From contig CASDSD010000031.1 of NCBI GenBank assembly GCA_949283205.1, positions 27,362 through 91,361 on the forward strand: DNA of 64,000 bases, read 5' to 3'. The notes beneath the pieces are model-generated. The model was given only the letters and a program-made list of their open reading frames with translations. It did not search any database and had not been told where the DNA came from. Source of the stretch: an uncultured Alistipes sp. (GTDB lineage Bacteria > Bacteroidota > Bacteroidia > Bacteroidales > Rikenellaceae). Within the stretch, counting starts at the first letter, position 1. Every line of letters begins with the position of its first letter. Shown here piece after piece: positions 8,615 to 18,006 of the stretch. A program made the translations under genes and the position numbers.

Positions 8615-9385
8615 CTACTTACGATATTTGAAATATGATATCCAAGCCCAACACATGATATTGTAAAGGCTTCGCAACAATCCCAACTTTTCAACCTTAT
8701 ACAGGACATTCCATTGTGGGATAATAACCTTCAATTTATTACCCGTAACAGAGGACTTACGTACCCGATAATCAACCAGGATCTCTTTATTCCCATATCC
8801 GATCTTGATCTTTTTGATCATATCCAACCAATAGACATAATCATCTCTCATGCTACCCATATCTTCATTAAAGTAAATCTTAGCCACCTTTGAGGTATCA
8901 TAGATAGCCGTAGAAGGGAATATTGGACATGTTCTGAGCAAAGAGTTATAATTAACCGTATCTGGCACAATAAACGGACTCAGTATCTCCTCCTTCGTAT
9001 TTTCGTCAATCCTCCTGTATGATGAAAATACCAATGCCGCATCCTTCGATGCCATAAATCCCAATTGCTTCTCAAGAAAATCAGGATGCCAAATGTCGTC
9101 CGAATCCAAAAATGCAATATACCGTCCTGTAGCCCGTCTCAATGCAGTATTTCGAGATCCGGAAGACCCTTTGTTGACAGGACTCTCTATTAAAATAATC
9201 CGAGGATCATCTTTCGAGTATTTTTTTACCTCTGCGATTCCGGCTCCATCATCAGGAGAACAGTCATCTACGATTATCATCTCCCAATTACCGTATGATT
9301 GCGACAACACGGATTCTATAGTTTCGCCGATGAACGGGGCGCCCTTATACATTGGGGTGATGATCGAAACCAACGCTTCATCCAT
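8615..9385 (-). CDS. Family 2 glycosyltransferase
   Basis: 256 aa, GT-A fold: VSIITPMYKG at residue 6, IIVDDCSPDD around 37-46 (nucleotide-binding Asp), AFLDSDDIW around 90-98 (DxD metal site) and a later MRDDYVYWL segment (catalytic-base region). No signal peptide and no strong transmembrane segment beyond a hydrophobic C-terminal patch. It should add one sugar from a nucleotide donor to the lipid-linked repeat unit. It follows glf by 28 bases, so it is a candidate galactofuranosyltransferase (inference). Base composition is far more AT-rich than the flanking genes. Confidence 0.9.
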   Translation of the reverse strand: MDEALVSIITPMYKGAPFIGETIESVLSQSYGNWEMIIVDDCSPDDGAGIAEVKKYSKDDPRIILIESPVNKGSSGSRNTALRRATGRYIAFLDSDDIWHPDFLEKQLGFMASKDAALVFSSYRRIDENTKEEILSPFIVPDTVNYNSLLRTCPIFPSTAIYDTSKVAKIYFNEDMGSMRDDYVYWLDMIKKIKIGYGNKEILVDYRVRKSSVTGNKLKVIIPQWNVLYKVEKLGLLRSLYNIMCWAWISYFKYRK

Positions 9386-9413
9386 AAGTTCAGAAATTAG
9401 GTTATTAGCAATA

Positions 9414-10544
9414 TTAATTATTGGCTGTTATTTTATCCGCGACATCTAAAGCTCGAGCAATCACCTGATGCATATCGTAATATTTATATTCGGCCAAGCG
9501 ACCGCCAAATATAACGCGATCCTGCTGCTCGGCCAATGCTCTATACTTCTCGTACAACTCGCCGTTGCGTTTATCGTTAATCGGATAGTACGGTTCATCC
9601 CCATGGTGCCACTCTTTTGAGTATTCATGAGATATAACTGTATCGGGCTGTGTGCCAAACTCAAAATGTTTATGCTCGATAATACGGGTATACGGAGTCT
9701 CGCCATCGGTATAATTGACCACCGCATTACCCTGATAATTAGCAACACCCTCCAACAGTTTGGTCTCAAATGTTACCGTTCGATACTCCAAATGTCCAAA
9801 ACGATAATCAAAATACCGATCTATCTCTCCGGTGAAGATAATACGATCCGCTATAGAGTCAAAATAATCCCTGTCGGCAAAATAATCCGCCTCCAACCGA
9901 ATCTCAGTATCCCCCAACATCTTCTCGATAAGGGCTGTATACCCTCCTATAGGAATACCTTGGTAAAGATCGTTAAAATAATTATTGTCATAAGTAAGTC
10001 TGACAGGCAACCGCTTAATAATAAATGCCGGCAAATCGGTCGCATTACGTCCCCACTGTTTTTCCGTATACTCCTTAATAAGAGTGTAATATATGTCCTT
10101 ACCTACCAATGATATCGCCTGCTCTTCCAAATTGCGTGGCTCAAATACCCCCTGTCTATGCAATTCGGCTATATAATCGGCACGCTGTTCCTCGATTTTA
10201 GCTTGCGCCTCTTTCGGGCTGACTACCCCCCACATTGCATAAAATGTATTCATGTTAAAAGGCAAGTTATAAATCTTCCCGTGGTAATTTGCGACAGGAG
10301 AGTTCGTATATCTATTGAATTCGACAAACGAATTAACAAAATTCCAGACCCGCTTATCACTCGTATGAAAGATATGAGCGCCATATTTATGGACATTTAT
10401 GCCGTTGACATTTTCGGTGTACACGTTTCCTCCGATATGCGCACGCTTATCTATAACCAAACAACGTTTACCTGCCTTAGATAGGCAATATGACATTACA
10501 GCTCCGAATAAGCCCGAGCCAACAATTAAATAATCGTATCTCAT
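9414..10544 (-). CDS. glf: UDP-galactopyranose mutase
   Basis: 376 aa, the usual length for Glf. N-terminal FAD-binding motif YLIVGSGLFGAVMSYCLSKAG followed by LVIDKRAHIGGNVYTE and the conserved HKYGAHIFHTSDKRVW. Later family blocks include TEKQWGRNATDLP, IPIGGYTALIEKML, YSKEWHHGDEPYYPINDKRN and GGRLAEYKYYDMHQVIARAL. The enzyme interconverts UDP-galactopyranose and UDP-galactofuranose, supplying Galf for the surface glycan. It lies seven bases after the decayed GT2 gene and before the intact one. Confidence 0.97.
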   Translation of the reverse strand: MRYDYLIVGSGLFGAVMSYCLSKAGKRCLVIDKRAHIGGNVYTENVNGINVHKYGAHIFHTSDKRVWNFVNSFVEFNRYTNSPVANYHGKIYNLPFNMNTFYAMWGVVSPKEAQAKIEEQRADYIAELHRQGVFEPRNLEEQAISLVGKDIYYTLIKEYTEKQWGRNATDLPAFIIKRLPVRLTYDNNYFNDLYQGIPIGGYTALIEKMLGDTEIRLEADYFADRDYFDSIADRIIFTGEIDRYFDYRFGHLEYRTVTFETKLLEGVANYQGNAVVNYTDGETPYTRIIEHKHFEFGTQPDTVISHEYSKEWHHGDEPYYPINDKRNGELYEKYRALAEQQDRVIFGGRLAEYKYYDMHQVIARALDVADKITANN

Positions 10545-10551
10545 ATAATGG

Positions 10552-11185
10552 TTATTTTATGTATTGAAGATGCCTTGTAAATATTCCTCTGATGCCGTCG
10601 TACCAAGAGGCCAAATATAATTTATACCATTCCATATCAAGCCTGCGAGTAATTAGGAAGAGCCACGAATATGCCAAAAAACTCTTCACCAAGGCTCCAT
10701 AGCGCCCGTTCGTTTTATTGATATATGCCCAATTGCGAATTACACAAACAAATCTCAGCTTGTCTTTTACGAACGGGACCTTTACCAATCCGAAAAATAT
10801 AGGTTCGGCATATCCACGATTCGCCGGATGATAAAATTTAGCCGTCAACAACGTTATCGGATTATATTTATGCTTCAAACATCTGTAATAATGCTCGTAA
10901 TCATCACCCCAAATAAATAACTTTGGATTAATGTATCCGACCTCATCGACAATCTTGGCCGACAAAAGATAAAATCATACCGAACATTTACCCATAAAAT
11001 CAACTGCGAAACAGCCTTAACTATATCGACTTCGACTGTAACGGGCTCCCATATCCTAATATAACATTCTTCCAGAATGGCACGCTCATCACGCCCATGA
11101 TACCATCTGCTTTTTCGGCACATTTTGGGATAAGGGGCATTCCTAACGGGACGTTATTTTCTACAGCGCATAAAGATCTCAACAT
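10552..11185 (-). pseudogene. Decayed family 2 glycosyltransferase
   Basis: The last 137 codons are intact and look like the C-terminal half of a galactofuranosyl/rhamnosyl-type GT2 (SAKIVDEVGYINPKLFIWGDDYE, where GDDYE is the DDxE-type catalytic region). Directly upstream in the same frame is a TGA (10975-10977) preceded by VDFMGKCSV, which fits the family. A further 54-codon piece lies in another frame (11021-11185, containing GVMSVPFWKNVILGYGSP). So at least one stop and one frameshift separate the parts, and the N-terminal nucleotide-binding half is gone. It was probably the first gene of the glf operon. Confidence 0.65.
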
Positions 11186-11284
11186 CTATACTAATTTATT
11201 ATTCATTACGAACCCGCAAAATTAAAATTACTATCCATATACTACCAAAACAATCTCTTTTTAGAATAGGATTCAATTATATTG

Positions 11285-11292
11285 CAAATATA
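11285..11292 (-). promoter_or_regulatory. Possible -7 box for the leftward glf operon
   Basis: Minus-strand TATATTTG fits the Bacteroidota -7 consensus and points toward the decayed GT2, glf and GT2. No TTTG occurs at the right -33 distance, so this is a weak call. Confidence 0.35.
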
Positions 11293-11605
11293 ATATTTTT
11301 TTTATAGCCTGAGCATTTCCAATCAAATTAAGGATAGTACATAATAGATTTTCATGTATGAATCCCACGAGCTCAGATTATAGTATTAAAATACCCGATA
11401 ATATATTGATTCTCTATAGATACTAATCATGCTCTAATATATTTGATATTATTATCAAGATCTAATGCGGTTTTTCGTTCCCGCAACATTAAGAAATTCT
11501 CACACATTCCAAAGTATCTCATTACGCAGCAGACTATATAATCGTCGCTGTACCGTAACAGACTATCCATAAGTCTCCATACTCATGATTCTTTCCCAAT
11601 CAGTT

Positions 11606-11770
11606 TTACGTTATCGGTATACCGTCCACCTCACCTCTCACGCCATCGTCAGTACCAAATACAGTAATAACCAACCGCCAGATTACACGTTTGGCAATCA
11701 TAAAAGCCAAGCCAAGTATGATGACCATGCATAATTTATAAACAGTTTTATTCGGGATCTGGAACAAACA
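11606..11770 (-). pseudogene. Remnant of an unidentified membrane-protein C-terminus
   Basis: 54 open codons between two stops read as a hydrophobic helix (VIILGLAFMIAKRVIW) followed by VFGTDDG and a short tail ending IPIT. There is no start codon context. The same arrangement, a hydrophobic segment then IFGTGDG, occurs at 23027-23131 on the same strand, and the bases around the FGT motif match at about 17 of 19 positions (CCATCGYCRGTACCAAATA on the plus strand). The family is not recognised. Confidence 0.35.
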
Positions 11771-12040
11771 TTAATCTATGGCTATGTACGACACCTCTCA
11801 GCTATGTAAAACCCAACCCATACTCATAACCACCAACAATCCATACTACAATAGTCTAATCTTTTCCATCCAATCCATCCAACGTATCAGCCTAAAGGTT
11901 CCATTCTGATTATTGTCCGAGCACACCAACCATTCCTGCCTCCAATATCCTTTATACTTTGCCCCCTTGATATAGCTTCTATACACATTCTGTTTCTTCA
12001 TATCTACAATTGATGCAGATAATGACGCAAATTTTGTTTT

Positions 12041-12071
12041 TTTGCTTAGTATGTAATATTGGCTATCTTTG
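12041..12071 (+). promoter_or_regulatory. Promoter of the rightward glycan operon
   Basis: -33 TTTG (12041-12044), 19 bases, -7 TATCTTTG (12064-12071). This excludes the in-frame TTG at 12069 as a start for the flippase and supports the ATG at 12099. Confidence 0.8.
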
Positions 12072-12098
12072 CAAAATACATTTTACAAATCCTATAAA

Positions 12099-13655
12099 AT
12101 GCCTACGGTCGCAGAGAATAATAAACGGATAGCAAAGAATACAGTGCTACTGTATTTTCGTATGCTGCTTATCATGCTTGTTAGCTTGTATACATCCCGT
12201 ATTGTATTAAGGGCTTTAGGTGTCGAAGATTTTGGTATATATAATGTTGTGGGTGGTGTCGTAGCGATGTTCAGCATTCTGTCCGGATCGTTATCTTCGG
12301 CCATTAGCCGTTTCATCACATTCGAATTGGGTAAAAATGATTTAAACAAACTAAAAAGAGTATTTTCGGCCTCAGTAACCATACAAATCATATTAGCAAT
12401 TCTGATTGTAGTCGTAGCAGAGATTATCGGCACCTGGTTTATCAATGCAAAGATGAATATCGCCCCCGACAGATTACAGGCTGCAAACTGGGTCTTTCAT
12501 TTCTCCATTTTAACTTTTGTCGTCAACCTGATCAATGTTCCCTATAACGCGACAATTATTGCCCATGAAAGAATGTCCGCCTTTGCATACATAAGCATTC
12601 TTGAAGTTATGGGAAAACTTGCCATAGCCTATTTTGTACAAATAGCACCAATTGATCGTTTGATTTTTTATGCGATCCTAATGTTTGGAGTAGCTTTGAT
12701 TATACGCTTCATATATGCCTTGTATTGTCGGCGACACTTCGAGGAAACTCATTACCATTTTATATGGGACAGGCAACTGCTAAAACAGATGTTCGGATTC
12801 GCAGGATGGAATTTCATCGGAACCTCGTCTTCTCTTTTAAGGGATCAAGGCGGGAATATTCTTTTAAATTTATTTTTTGGACCAGTAGTAAATGCAGCAA
12901 GCGGAATAGCAAATCAGGTATATACAGCCTTGTATAATTTCTCTACAAATTTCATGACTGCATTAAATCCACAAATTACAAAATCATATGCAAGCGGAGA
13001 TTATGATTACTTGATGAAACTAATATATAATGGTAGTCGCTTCTCAGCCTACTTATTGTTCTTGATATCATTGCCGGTAATAATCAATGCAGATTACCTA
13101 ATTAAATTATGGTTGGGAATAATACCCGATCATACTGTTTTATTTGTTCGTTTAATCCTGATATTTGCTATTAGCGAAAGCATTACAAGCCCATTGGTAA
13201 CAGCCCAGTTGGCTACGGGAAATATAAGGAACTACCAACTTATAGTAGGTGGATTGAAACTTTTAAATTTACCTATTGCTTACGTATGTCTATATTTCGG
13301 TGGAGCTCCCAGTTCTGTATATATTATCTCTATTGTCGTGTCTCAATTATGTGTGATAGCCAGAGTATATATGCTTAGCAAATTAATACCTTTTTCTGTT
13401 ATGTATTTTTATCGGAAAGTTTATATTAATATTATATATGTTATGATAGTCTCGGTCATCATTCCGGTCTCAATTAGTGCATTTCTGAATCATGGAACAC
13501 TATCTTTTCTAATCAACTGTTTTACCTCTTTTTTATCCAGTCTCTTTACTATATATTATATAGGGTGTTCCAAAGATGAAAGAGCATATATAATAGGTAA
13601 AACCAGGTCGTTTATTCATAATTATTTACACAATACTAGGGACAATAATAAATAA
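12099..13655 (+). CDS. Wzx-type lipid-linked oligosaccharide flippase (MOP superfamily)
   Basis: 518 aa from the ATG at 12099, chosen because the promoter -7 box overlaps the more upstream start. A hydrophobic protein with about 12-14 predicted helices; the N-terminal SRIVLRALGVEDFGIYNVVGGVV is the usual opening of polysaccharide-export MOP proteins. It should flip the undecaprenyl-linked repeat unit across the inner membrane for Wzy polymerisation. First gene of the rightward operon, AT-rich like its neighbours. A 540-base gap follows before the next intact gene. Confidence 0.9.
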   Translation: MPTVAENNKRIAKNTVLLYFRMLLIMLVSLYTSRIVLRALGVEDFGIYNVVGGVVAMFSILSGSLSSAISRFITFELGKNDLNKLKRVFSASVTIQIILAILIVVVAEIIGTWFINAKMNIAPDRLQAANWVFHFSILTFVVNLINVPYNATIIAHERMSAFAYISILEVMGKLAIAYFVQIAPIDRLIFYAILMFGVALIIRFIYALYCRRHFEETHYHFIWDRQLLKQMFGFAGWNFIGTSSSLLRDQGGNILLNLFFGPVVNAASGIANQVYTALYNFSTNFMTALNPQITKSYASGDYDYLMKLIYNGSRFSAYLLFLISLPVIINADYLIKLWLGIIPDHTVLFVRLILIFAISESITSPLVTAQLATGNIRNYQLIVGGLKLLNLPIAYVCLYFGGAPSSVYIISIVVSQLCVIARVYMLSKLIPFSVMYFYRKVYINIIYVMIVSVIIPVSISAFLNHGTLSFLINCFTSFLSSLFTIYYIGCSKDERAYIIGKTRSFIHNYLHNTRDNNK

Positions 13656-13810
13656 ATCAAAAGCAAGATCTGCAAGATAATAGAAACGTTTCTATCATAT
13701 TTTTGGTCCTATCTTTAAATCACAAGCAACACAATAGTAAGATCCATGTATCAGAAATGTATAATTCCATAGGCAGATCAAACTCTCTGGGCTAATATTA
13801 CTAATGCAGC

Positions 13811-14074
13811 TTGAAATATTTACTATCATCGATATATGTCCAAGGAACAATATACTTTATAGATATTATCCGGTATAATATATGGGAGGGTGGGGGTATT
13901 AACTTTCCTATTTATTCGCAGGACAAAACTACGAAGAATATTCATTTTTTAGGATCGGCTCAAATCTGTTTCTGCCCCTTAAACAAGGCACGCACTATAA
14001 TCAAACACGACCAATGCCTTCCATATAATCTCCCATGCAATAATATACATACTATCAAGTCGGGAATCACATAA
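13811..14074 (+). pseudogene. Possible remnant of an acyltransferase gene
   Basis: An 87-codon ORF with a start of the form IYF...YNIWEGGGINFPIYS...NIHFLGSAQI, which recalls the N-terminal part of hexapeptide-repeat (LbH) acetyltransferases from capsule loci. No hexapeptide repeats follow and the ORF stops early. Most of the 13656-14195 gap is otherwise featureless. A duplicated promoter-like string GTCCTATCTTTAA occurs before this ORF (13706) and before the next gene (14163). Weak call, from pattern memory only. Confidence 0.2.
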
Positions 14075-14144
14075 TATAGCTATAATCCATGATTTACTGT
14101 CTCCTATAATACAAGCTTTCTATACAAATAATATATATCAAGCC

Positions 14145-14175
14145 TTTCAAATAATATAAAAAAGTCCTATCTTTA
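14145..14175 (+). promoter_or_regulatory. Possible internal promoter before the FrhB-like gene
   Basis: TTTC at 14145-14148, 19 bases, then TATCTTTA at 14168-14175. Both boxes are one base off consensus. It would place the start site just before the ATG at 14196. Confidence 0.4.
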
Positions 14176-14195
14176 ATGAATTGAAAACATATACT

Positions 14196-15509
14196 ATGAA
14201 TAATATCTCAATAGTCTCAGAATCGATGATATGTTCAAATTGTGGTGCGTGTAAAGTTATATGCCCTAAAGATGCTATATCTTTTATAACGTCTCCATTA
14301 GGCAGAATGTATGCAAGCGTCAATGAGCGTTGCATCGATTGTAAAGCTTGCCTTAAAGTATGTCCATCTCTTGATAAATTTAATCTGCATTCTATTTTCG
14401 AGGACAGGTACGTTGGCAAGATCGAGCAAGTATATACAGGAAGGGCTAACGATGAACAAATATATAATAACGCACAAAGTGGAGGTCTTTGTACTGCTAC
14501 CTTAAAATACCTATTTAAGAAAAAAATGATCGATGCGGCTGTCCTCTGCAAAATGAGTGCAGGGATGCCGCCGAAGACTCAAGCCATAGTCATAGACTCC
14601 GAAACTGATTTATATGAATGCCAAAAATCAAAATATGCTCCAGTCGATTTGCTGTCAATATTAAGAGGCTATTATGATAAAAAATCATTGGCCGTAGTTG
14701 GATTGCCTTGTCAAATACAAGGTATAATATCATTACAAAATATGGGGAGATGCAAAAATGTCTCTTACAAGTTAGGATTAATATGCGAATGCGTTTTAGG
14801 CTCGACATTACAAGATGTTCTGCTTTCATACCATTCTGTAAAAAGTAATGGAATTATCGAATGGAAGAAAAAGGATTTCACTTATTCAGGAAAATATTAT
14901 CCATATCGAGACGCCCCTATAAGAATAAGATTCGATAATGGAGATGATGTTGTTCTGCCAAATGATTACCGTTTTGCGTTGAAAGATATGTACACATCAC
15001 CACGTTGCAGGGTATGCTATGACAAGCTCAACAGTTTTGCGGATATAGTATTCGGCGATCCATGGGGTATGTCTGGAATCGACTGGCAAAAAGGAGAATC
15101 ACTCGTTATAACAAGAACTTTCAAAGGGGAATCATTGATACAGGATATTATTCGGGCAAATGACATAACATTGAAACATGCTAGTTTTAATGAATTATTG
15201 AAAGGGCAGAATATCGACGAAAGGCGCAAGTCGGTTTCCGCATATTCTGTAGCTTTAAATGAGCTGCGCATAAAGACCAATTCATATTTGTATCAACAAA
15301 AGGATGTGGCAACTATTCCCGCAAAGTATATAATAGCCGCTAAAAGAAATATAGAAGAATACATAAGCAATGAGGCACTGAGCCGAGAGGATATTATAGG
15401 GAAATCGCGCTCAATTATAAAAAATTATGTCAGGCGCAGAAAATTGAGTCGCTTATTTATTGTAAGAGCGGTAAAAAAAGCATTTAGAATTATTAACAGC
15501 CTGAAATAA
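14196..15509 (+). CDS. Coenzyme F420 hydrogenase/dehydrogenase beta-subunit-like Fe-S protein
   Basis: 437 aa from the ATG at 14196; a TTG 15 bases earlier is possible but less likely. Two 4Fe-4S ferredoxin motifs open the protein (CSNCGACKVICP near residue 13, CIDCKACLKVCP near 46). The FrhB_FdhB domains follow, with the family blocks QSGGLCTATLKYL, VGLPCQIQGI and FGDPWGMSGIDWQKGESLVI. Bacteroidota glycan loci often carry such a protein next to a polysaccharide pyruvyl transferase, as here (8-base gap). Its biochemical role there is not established; a redox step on a sugar or on its pyruvate donor is only a guess. Confidence 0.88.
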   Translation: MNNISIVSESMICSNCGACKVICPKDAISFITSPLGRMYASVNERCIDCKACLKVCPSLDKFNLHSIFEDRYVGKIEQVYTGRANDEQIYNNAQSGGLCTATLKYLFKKKMIDAAVLCKMSAGMPPKTQAIVIDSETDLYECQKSKYAPVDLLSILRGYYDKKSLAVVGLPCQIQGIISLQNMGRCKNVSYKLGLICECVLGSTLQDVLLSYHSVKSNGIIEWKKKDFTYSGKYYPYRDAPIRIRFDNGDDVVLPNDYRFALKDMYTSPRCRVCYDKLNSFADIVFGDPWGMSGIDWQKGESLVITRTFKGESLIQDIIRANDITLKHASFNELLKGQNIDERRKSVSAYSVALNELRIKTNSYLYQQKDVATIPAKYIIAAKRNIEEYISNEALSREDIIGKSRSIIKNYVRRRKLSRLFIVRAVKKAFRIINSLK

Positions 15510-15517
15510 AAACAAAA

Positions 15518-16666
15518 ATGAGAATCGTATTATCTGGAATAGAGACCAATAACAAGGGGGCCGAACTGATGTTATATGCCATATTACAGGAGATAGAGAG
15601 AAAGTTCCCAAAAGCCGAAGTCTTTGTCCCCATATTCGCAGTAACACAAGGACTGAAGTACTTGCATACGAACGTATGCGTAAAAGAAAAGCCTTATGCT
15701 GGACTGAAAAGGTTCTTGGCCAAACTGCATACGAATGGTATTTTGCGCAGATTACATATCAACTGTTTCTGGCTTCTTGATGTATGGCCCGTGCCTAGGG
15801 TGGATTATTTTATTGATGCCAGCGGCTTCTGTTTCTCGGATCAATGGAATCCCAACGAATACATTGTGCAGTTATTGGAATTCCATTTAAGAAAATATCG
15901 AGAACAAGGAAGTAAAATTATCTTTTTACCACAGGCATTTGGCCCTGCAGAATCAACATACACACAACAAGAGTTTGCCGTATTGAACAAATATGCAGAT
16001 GTAATCATGCCACGAGAAAGTATTTCGCTTAGATATTTGCTCGATGCCGGAGTAAATTCAGAGAAATTGAGAAAAACCACAGATTTTACATCTGTCGTGA
16101 AGGGTGTATTCCCTTCTCGATTTGAACACTTGAAGAACGGAATTTGTATCATCCCCAATTTAAGAATGATAGACAAGGGGGCCATTACATTACCCATATA
16201 TTTGGATTTGCTGTTAGGAATCATTAGATTTGCGTCTGAAAAAGGTCACCCAGTATATCTGCTAAATCATGAAGGCAAAAAGGATGAGAGATTGGCCTAT
16301 ACATTACAAAAGAAATTGAACAATTCAATTGAGGTAGTAACCGGATTGAATGCGTTGGAGGTGAAAGGCCTAATTGCCAGTTCATATTTATGTATATCTT
16401 CTCGCTTCCATGGATTAGCCTCTTCTCTCAACTCTTCTGTTCCATGTCTGGCTACAAGTTGGAGTCATAAATATGAAGAATTATACAAAGACTATGGTTT
16501 GTCCGATTGCGTACTGGATATTACGGACGCTAATAAGTGTTTGACAAAAGTTTCCGAATATCTATCTCACGATAAGAATGAGAGTATTAGAAATATACTG
16601 AATCAGGCTGTTCCTAAAATAAAAAGCGAAACAGCAAACATGTGGAATTATGTCTGGAGCATATAA
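15518..16666 (+). CDS. Polysaccharide pyruvyl transferase family protein
   Basis: 382 aa. The N-terminus NNKGAELMLYAILQEI and the C-terminal SRFHGLASSLNSSVPCLATSW are the two hallmark blocks of the PS_pyruv_trans (CsaB/WcaK-like) family. It would transfer pyruvate from phosphoenolpyruvate to a sugar hydroxyl to form a ketal, giving the glycan a negative charge. Some members act on other donors, so the chemistry is inferred from family. Tightly spaced between the FrhB-like gene and the UDP-glucose dehydrogenase gene. Confidence 0.85.
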   Translation: MRIVLSGIETNNKGAELMLYAILQEIERKFPKAEVFVPIFAVTQGLKYLHTNVCVKEKPYAGLKRFLAKLHTNGILRRLHINCFWLLDVWPVPRVDYFIDASGFCFSDQWNPNEYIVQLLEFHLRKYREQGSKIIFLPQAFGPAESTYTQQEFAVLNKYADVIMPRESISLRYLLDAGVNSEKLRKTTDFTSVVKGVFPSRFEHLKNGICIIPNLRMIDKGAITLPIYLDLLLGIIRFASEKGHPVYLLNHEGKKDERLAYTLQKKLNNSIEVVTGLNALEVKGLIASSYLCISSRFHGLASSLNSSVPCLATSWSHKYEELYKDYGLSDCVLDITDANKCLTKVSEYLSHDKNESIRNILNQAVPKIKSETANMWNYVWSI

Positions 16667-16675
16667 CTTTATATT

Positions 16676-18004
16676 ATGAGTAAACGAACCATTGCAGTAG
16701 CCGGCACAGGTTATGTCGGACTTTCAATTGCAACATTGTTGGCACAGCACAACAAAGTATTGGCTGTGGATGTAATACCCGAGAAAGTAGATAAAATAAA
16801 TCATAGAATAAGTCCGATACAAGACCAATATATTGAGGAATATTTGGCAAGTAAGGATTTAGACCTCACGGCCACACTTGATGGGCGCGAGGCCTATGCC
16901 AAAGCGGATTTTGTTGTGATCGCCGCCCCAACAAATTATGATCCTGTAAAAAATTACTTCGATACCAGCCATGTTGAAGAGGTGATAGATTTGGTATTAG
17001 AGGTAAACCCAGGGGCAACAATGGTCATCAAGAGTACTATCCCTGTCGGATATTGCAGGAGTTTGTATGTACGCTATGCCGAAAAATTCCAAAATACACC
17101 AAAATTACGAGACAAACGGTTTAACTTGCTATTCTCCCCTGAGTTTCTCAGAGAGAGTAAAGCACTGTATGACAATCTGTATCCCAGCCGCATCATAGTG
17201 GGATTCCCAAAACTGATTAAAGGAAGTGATGAGGAAAATGTGGCTATCAATGCCATTGCTGGATATGACCTCGAAGCTAAGGCCCATGAATTCGCCACAT
17301 TGTTGCAAGAAGGCGCCATTAAGAAAAATATAGACACGTTGTTTATGGGGCTTAAAGAGGCCGAGGCTGTAAAACTTTTCGCTAATACATATCTGGCTTT
17401 GCGTGTCTCTTACTTCAACGAATTGGATACTTATGCTGAAGTAAAAGGTCTGGATACAAAAGCTATTATAGACGGCGTATGTCTGGATCCCCGCATAGGA
17501 TCTCATTACAACAATCCCAGTTTTGGATATGGCGGTTATTGTTTACCTAAGGACACAAAACAATTGTTGGCGAACTATGCTGACGTACCGGAGAACCTGA
17601 TTCACGCAATAGTAGACAGTAATCGTACGCGCAAAGACTTCATCGCCGATCAAGTTTTGAAAAAGAATGGATATTATGATTATAACAGCCGAGGCAGTTT
17701 CGACCCCAAGTACGAGCATCAATGCGTGATAGGAGTATATAGATTGACAATGAAGTCAAACAGCGATAATTTCCGACAAAGTTCTATTCAAGGCATAATG
17801 AAACGTATCAAAGCCAAAGGGGCACAGATCATTATTTACGAACCCACATTGGAGGATGGTTGTACGTTCTTCGGGTCAAAAGTTGTAAATGACCTCGGCT
17901 TGTTTAAGAGCCAGGCACAAACCATTATTGCAAACAGATATGACAGTTGTTTGGACGATGTTGCAGATAAAGTATATACAAGGGATGTTTTCAGAAGAGA
18001 TTAA
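16676..18004 (+). CDS. ugd: UDP-glucose 6-dehydrogenase (nucleotide-sugar dehydrogenase)
   Basis: 442 aa. Rossmann motif [18 protein letters not shown] at the N-terminus, [28 protein letters not shown], central helix [22 protein letters not shown] interrupted only by normal variation, and the active-site block [16 protein letters not shown] with the catalytic Cys. It oxidises UDP-glucose to UDP-glucuronate using two NAD+. This predicts an acidic sugar in the glycan. Nine bases after the pyruvyl transferase and two before the GT2. Confidence 0.93.
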   Translation: MSKRTIAVAGTGYVGLSIATLLAQHNKVLAVDVIPEKVDKINHRISPIQDQYIEEYLASKDLDLTATLDGREAYAKADFVVIAAPTNYDPVKNYFDTSHVEEVIDLVLEVNPGATMVIKSTIPVGYCRSLYVRYAEKFQNTPKLRDKRFNLLFSPEFLRESKALYDNLYPSRIIVGFPKLIKGSDEENVAINAIAGYDLEAKAHEFATLLQEGAIKKNIDTLFMGLKEAEAVKLFANTYLALRVSYFNELDTYAEVKGLDTKAIIDGVCLDPRIGSHYNNPSFGYGGYCLPKDTKQLLANYADVPENLIHAIVDSNRTRKDFIADQVLKKNGYYDYNSRGSFDPKYEHQCVIGVYRLTMKSNSDNFRQSSIQGIMKRIKAKGAQIIIYEPTLEDGCTFFGSKVVNDLGLFKSQAQTIIANRYDSCLDDVADKVYTRDVFRRD

Positions 18005-18006
18005 AT

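Larger units (their letters stand above)
11186..12040. other. AT-rich intergenic stretch between divergent glycan operons
   Basis: No intact gene in about 850 bases. It holds a possible leftward -7 box (11285-11292), a decayed leftward coding remnant (11606-11770) and otherwise AT-rich sequence with stops in all frames. Confidence 0.6.
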
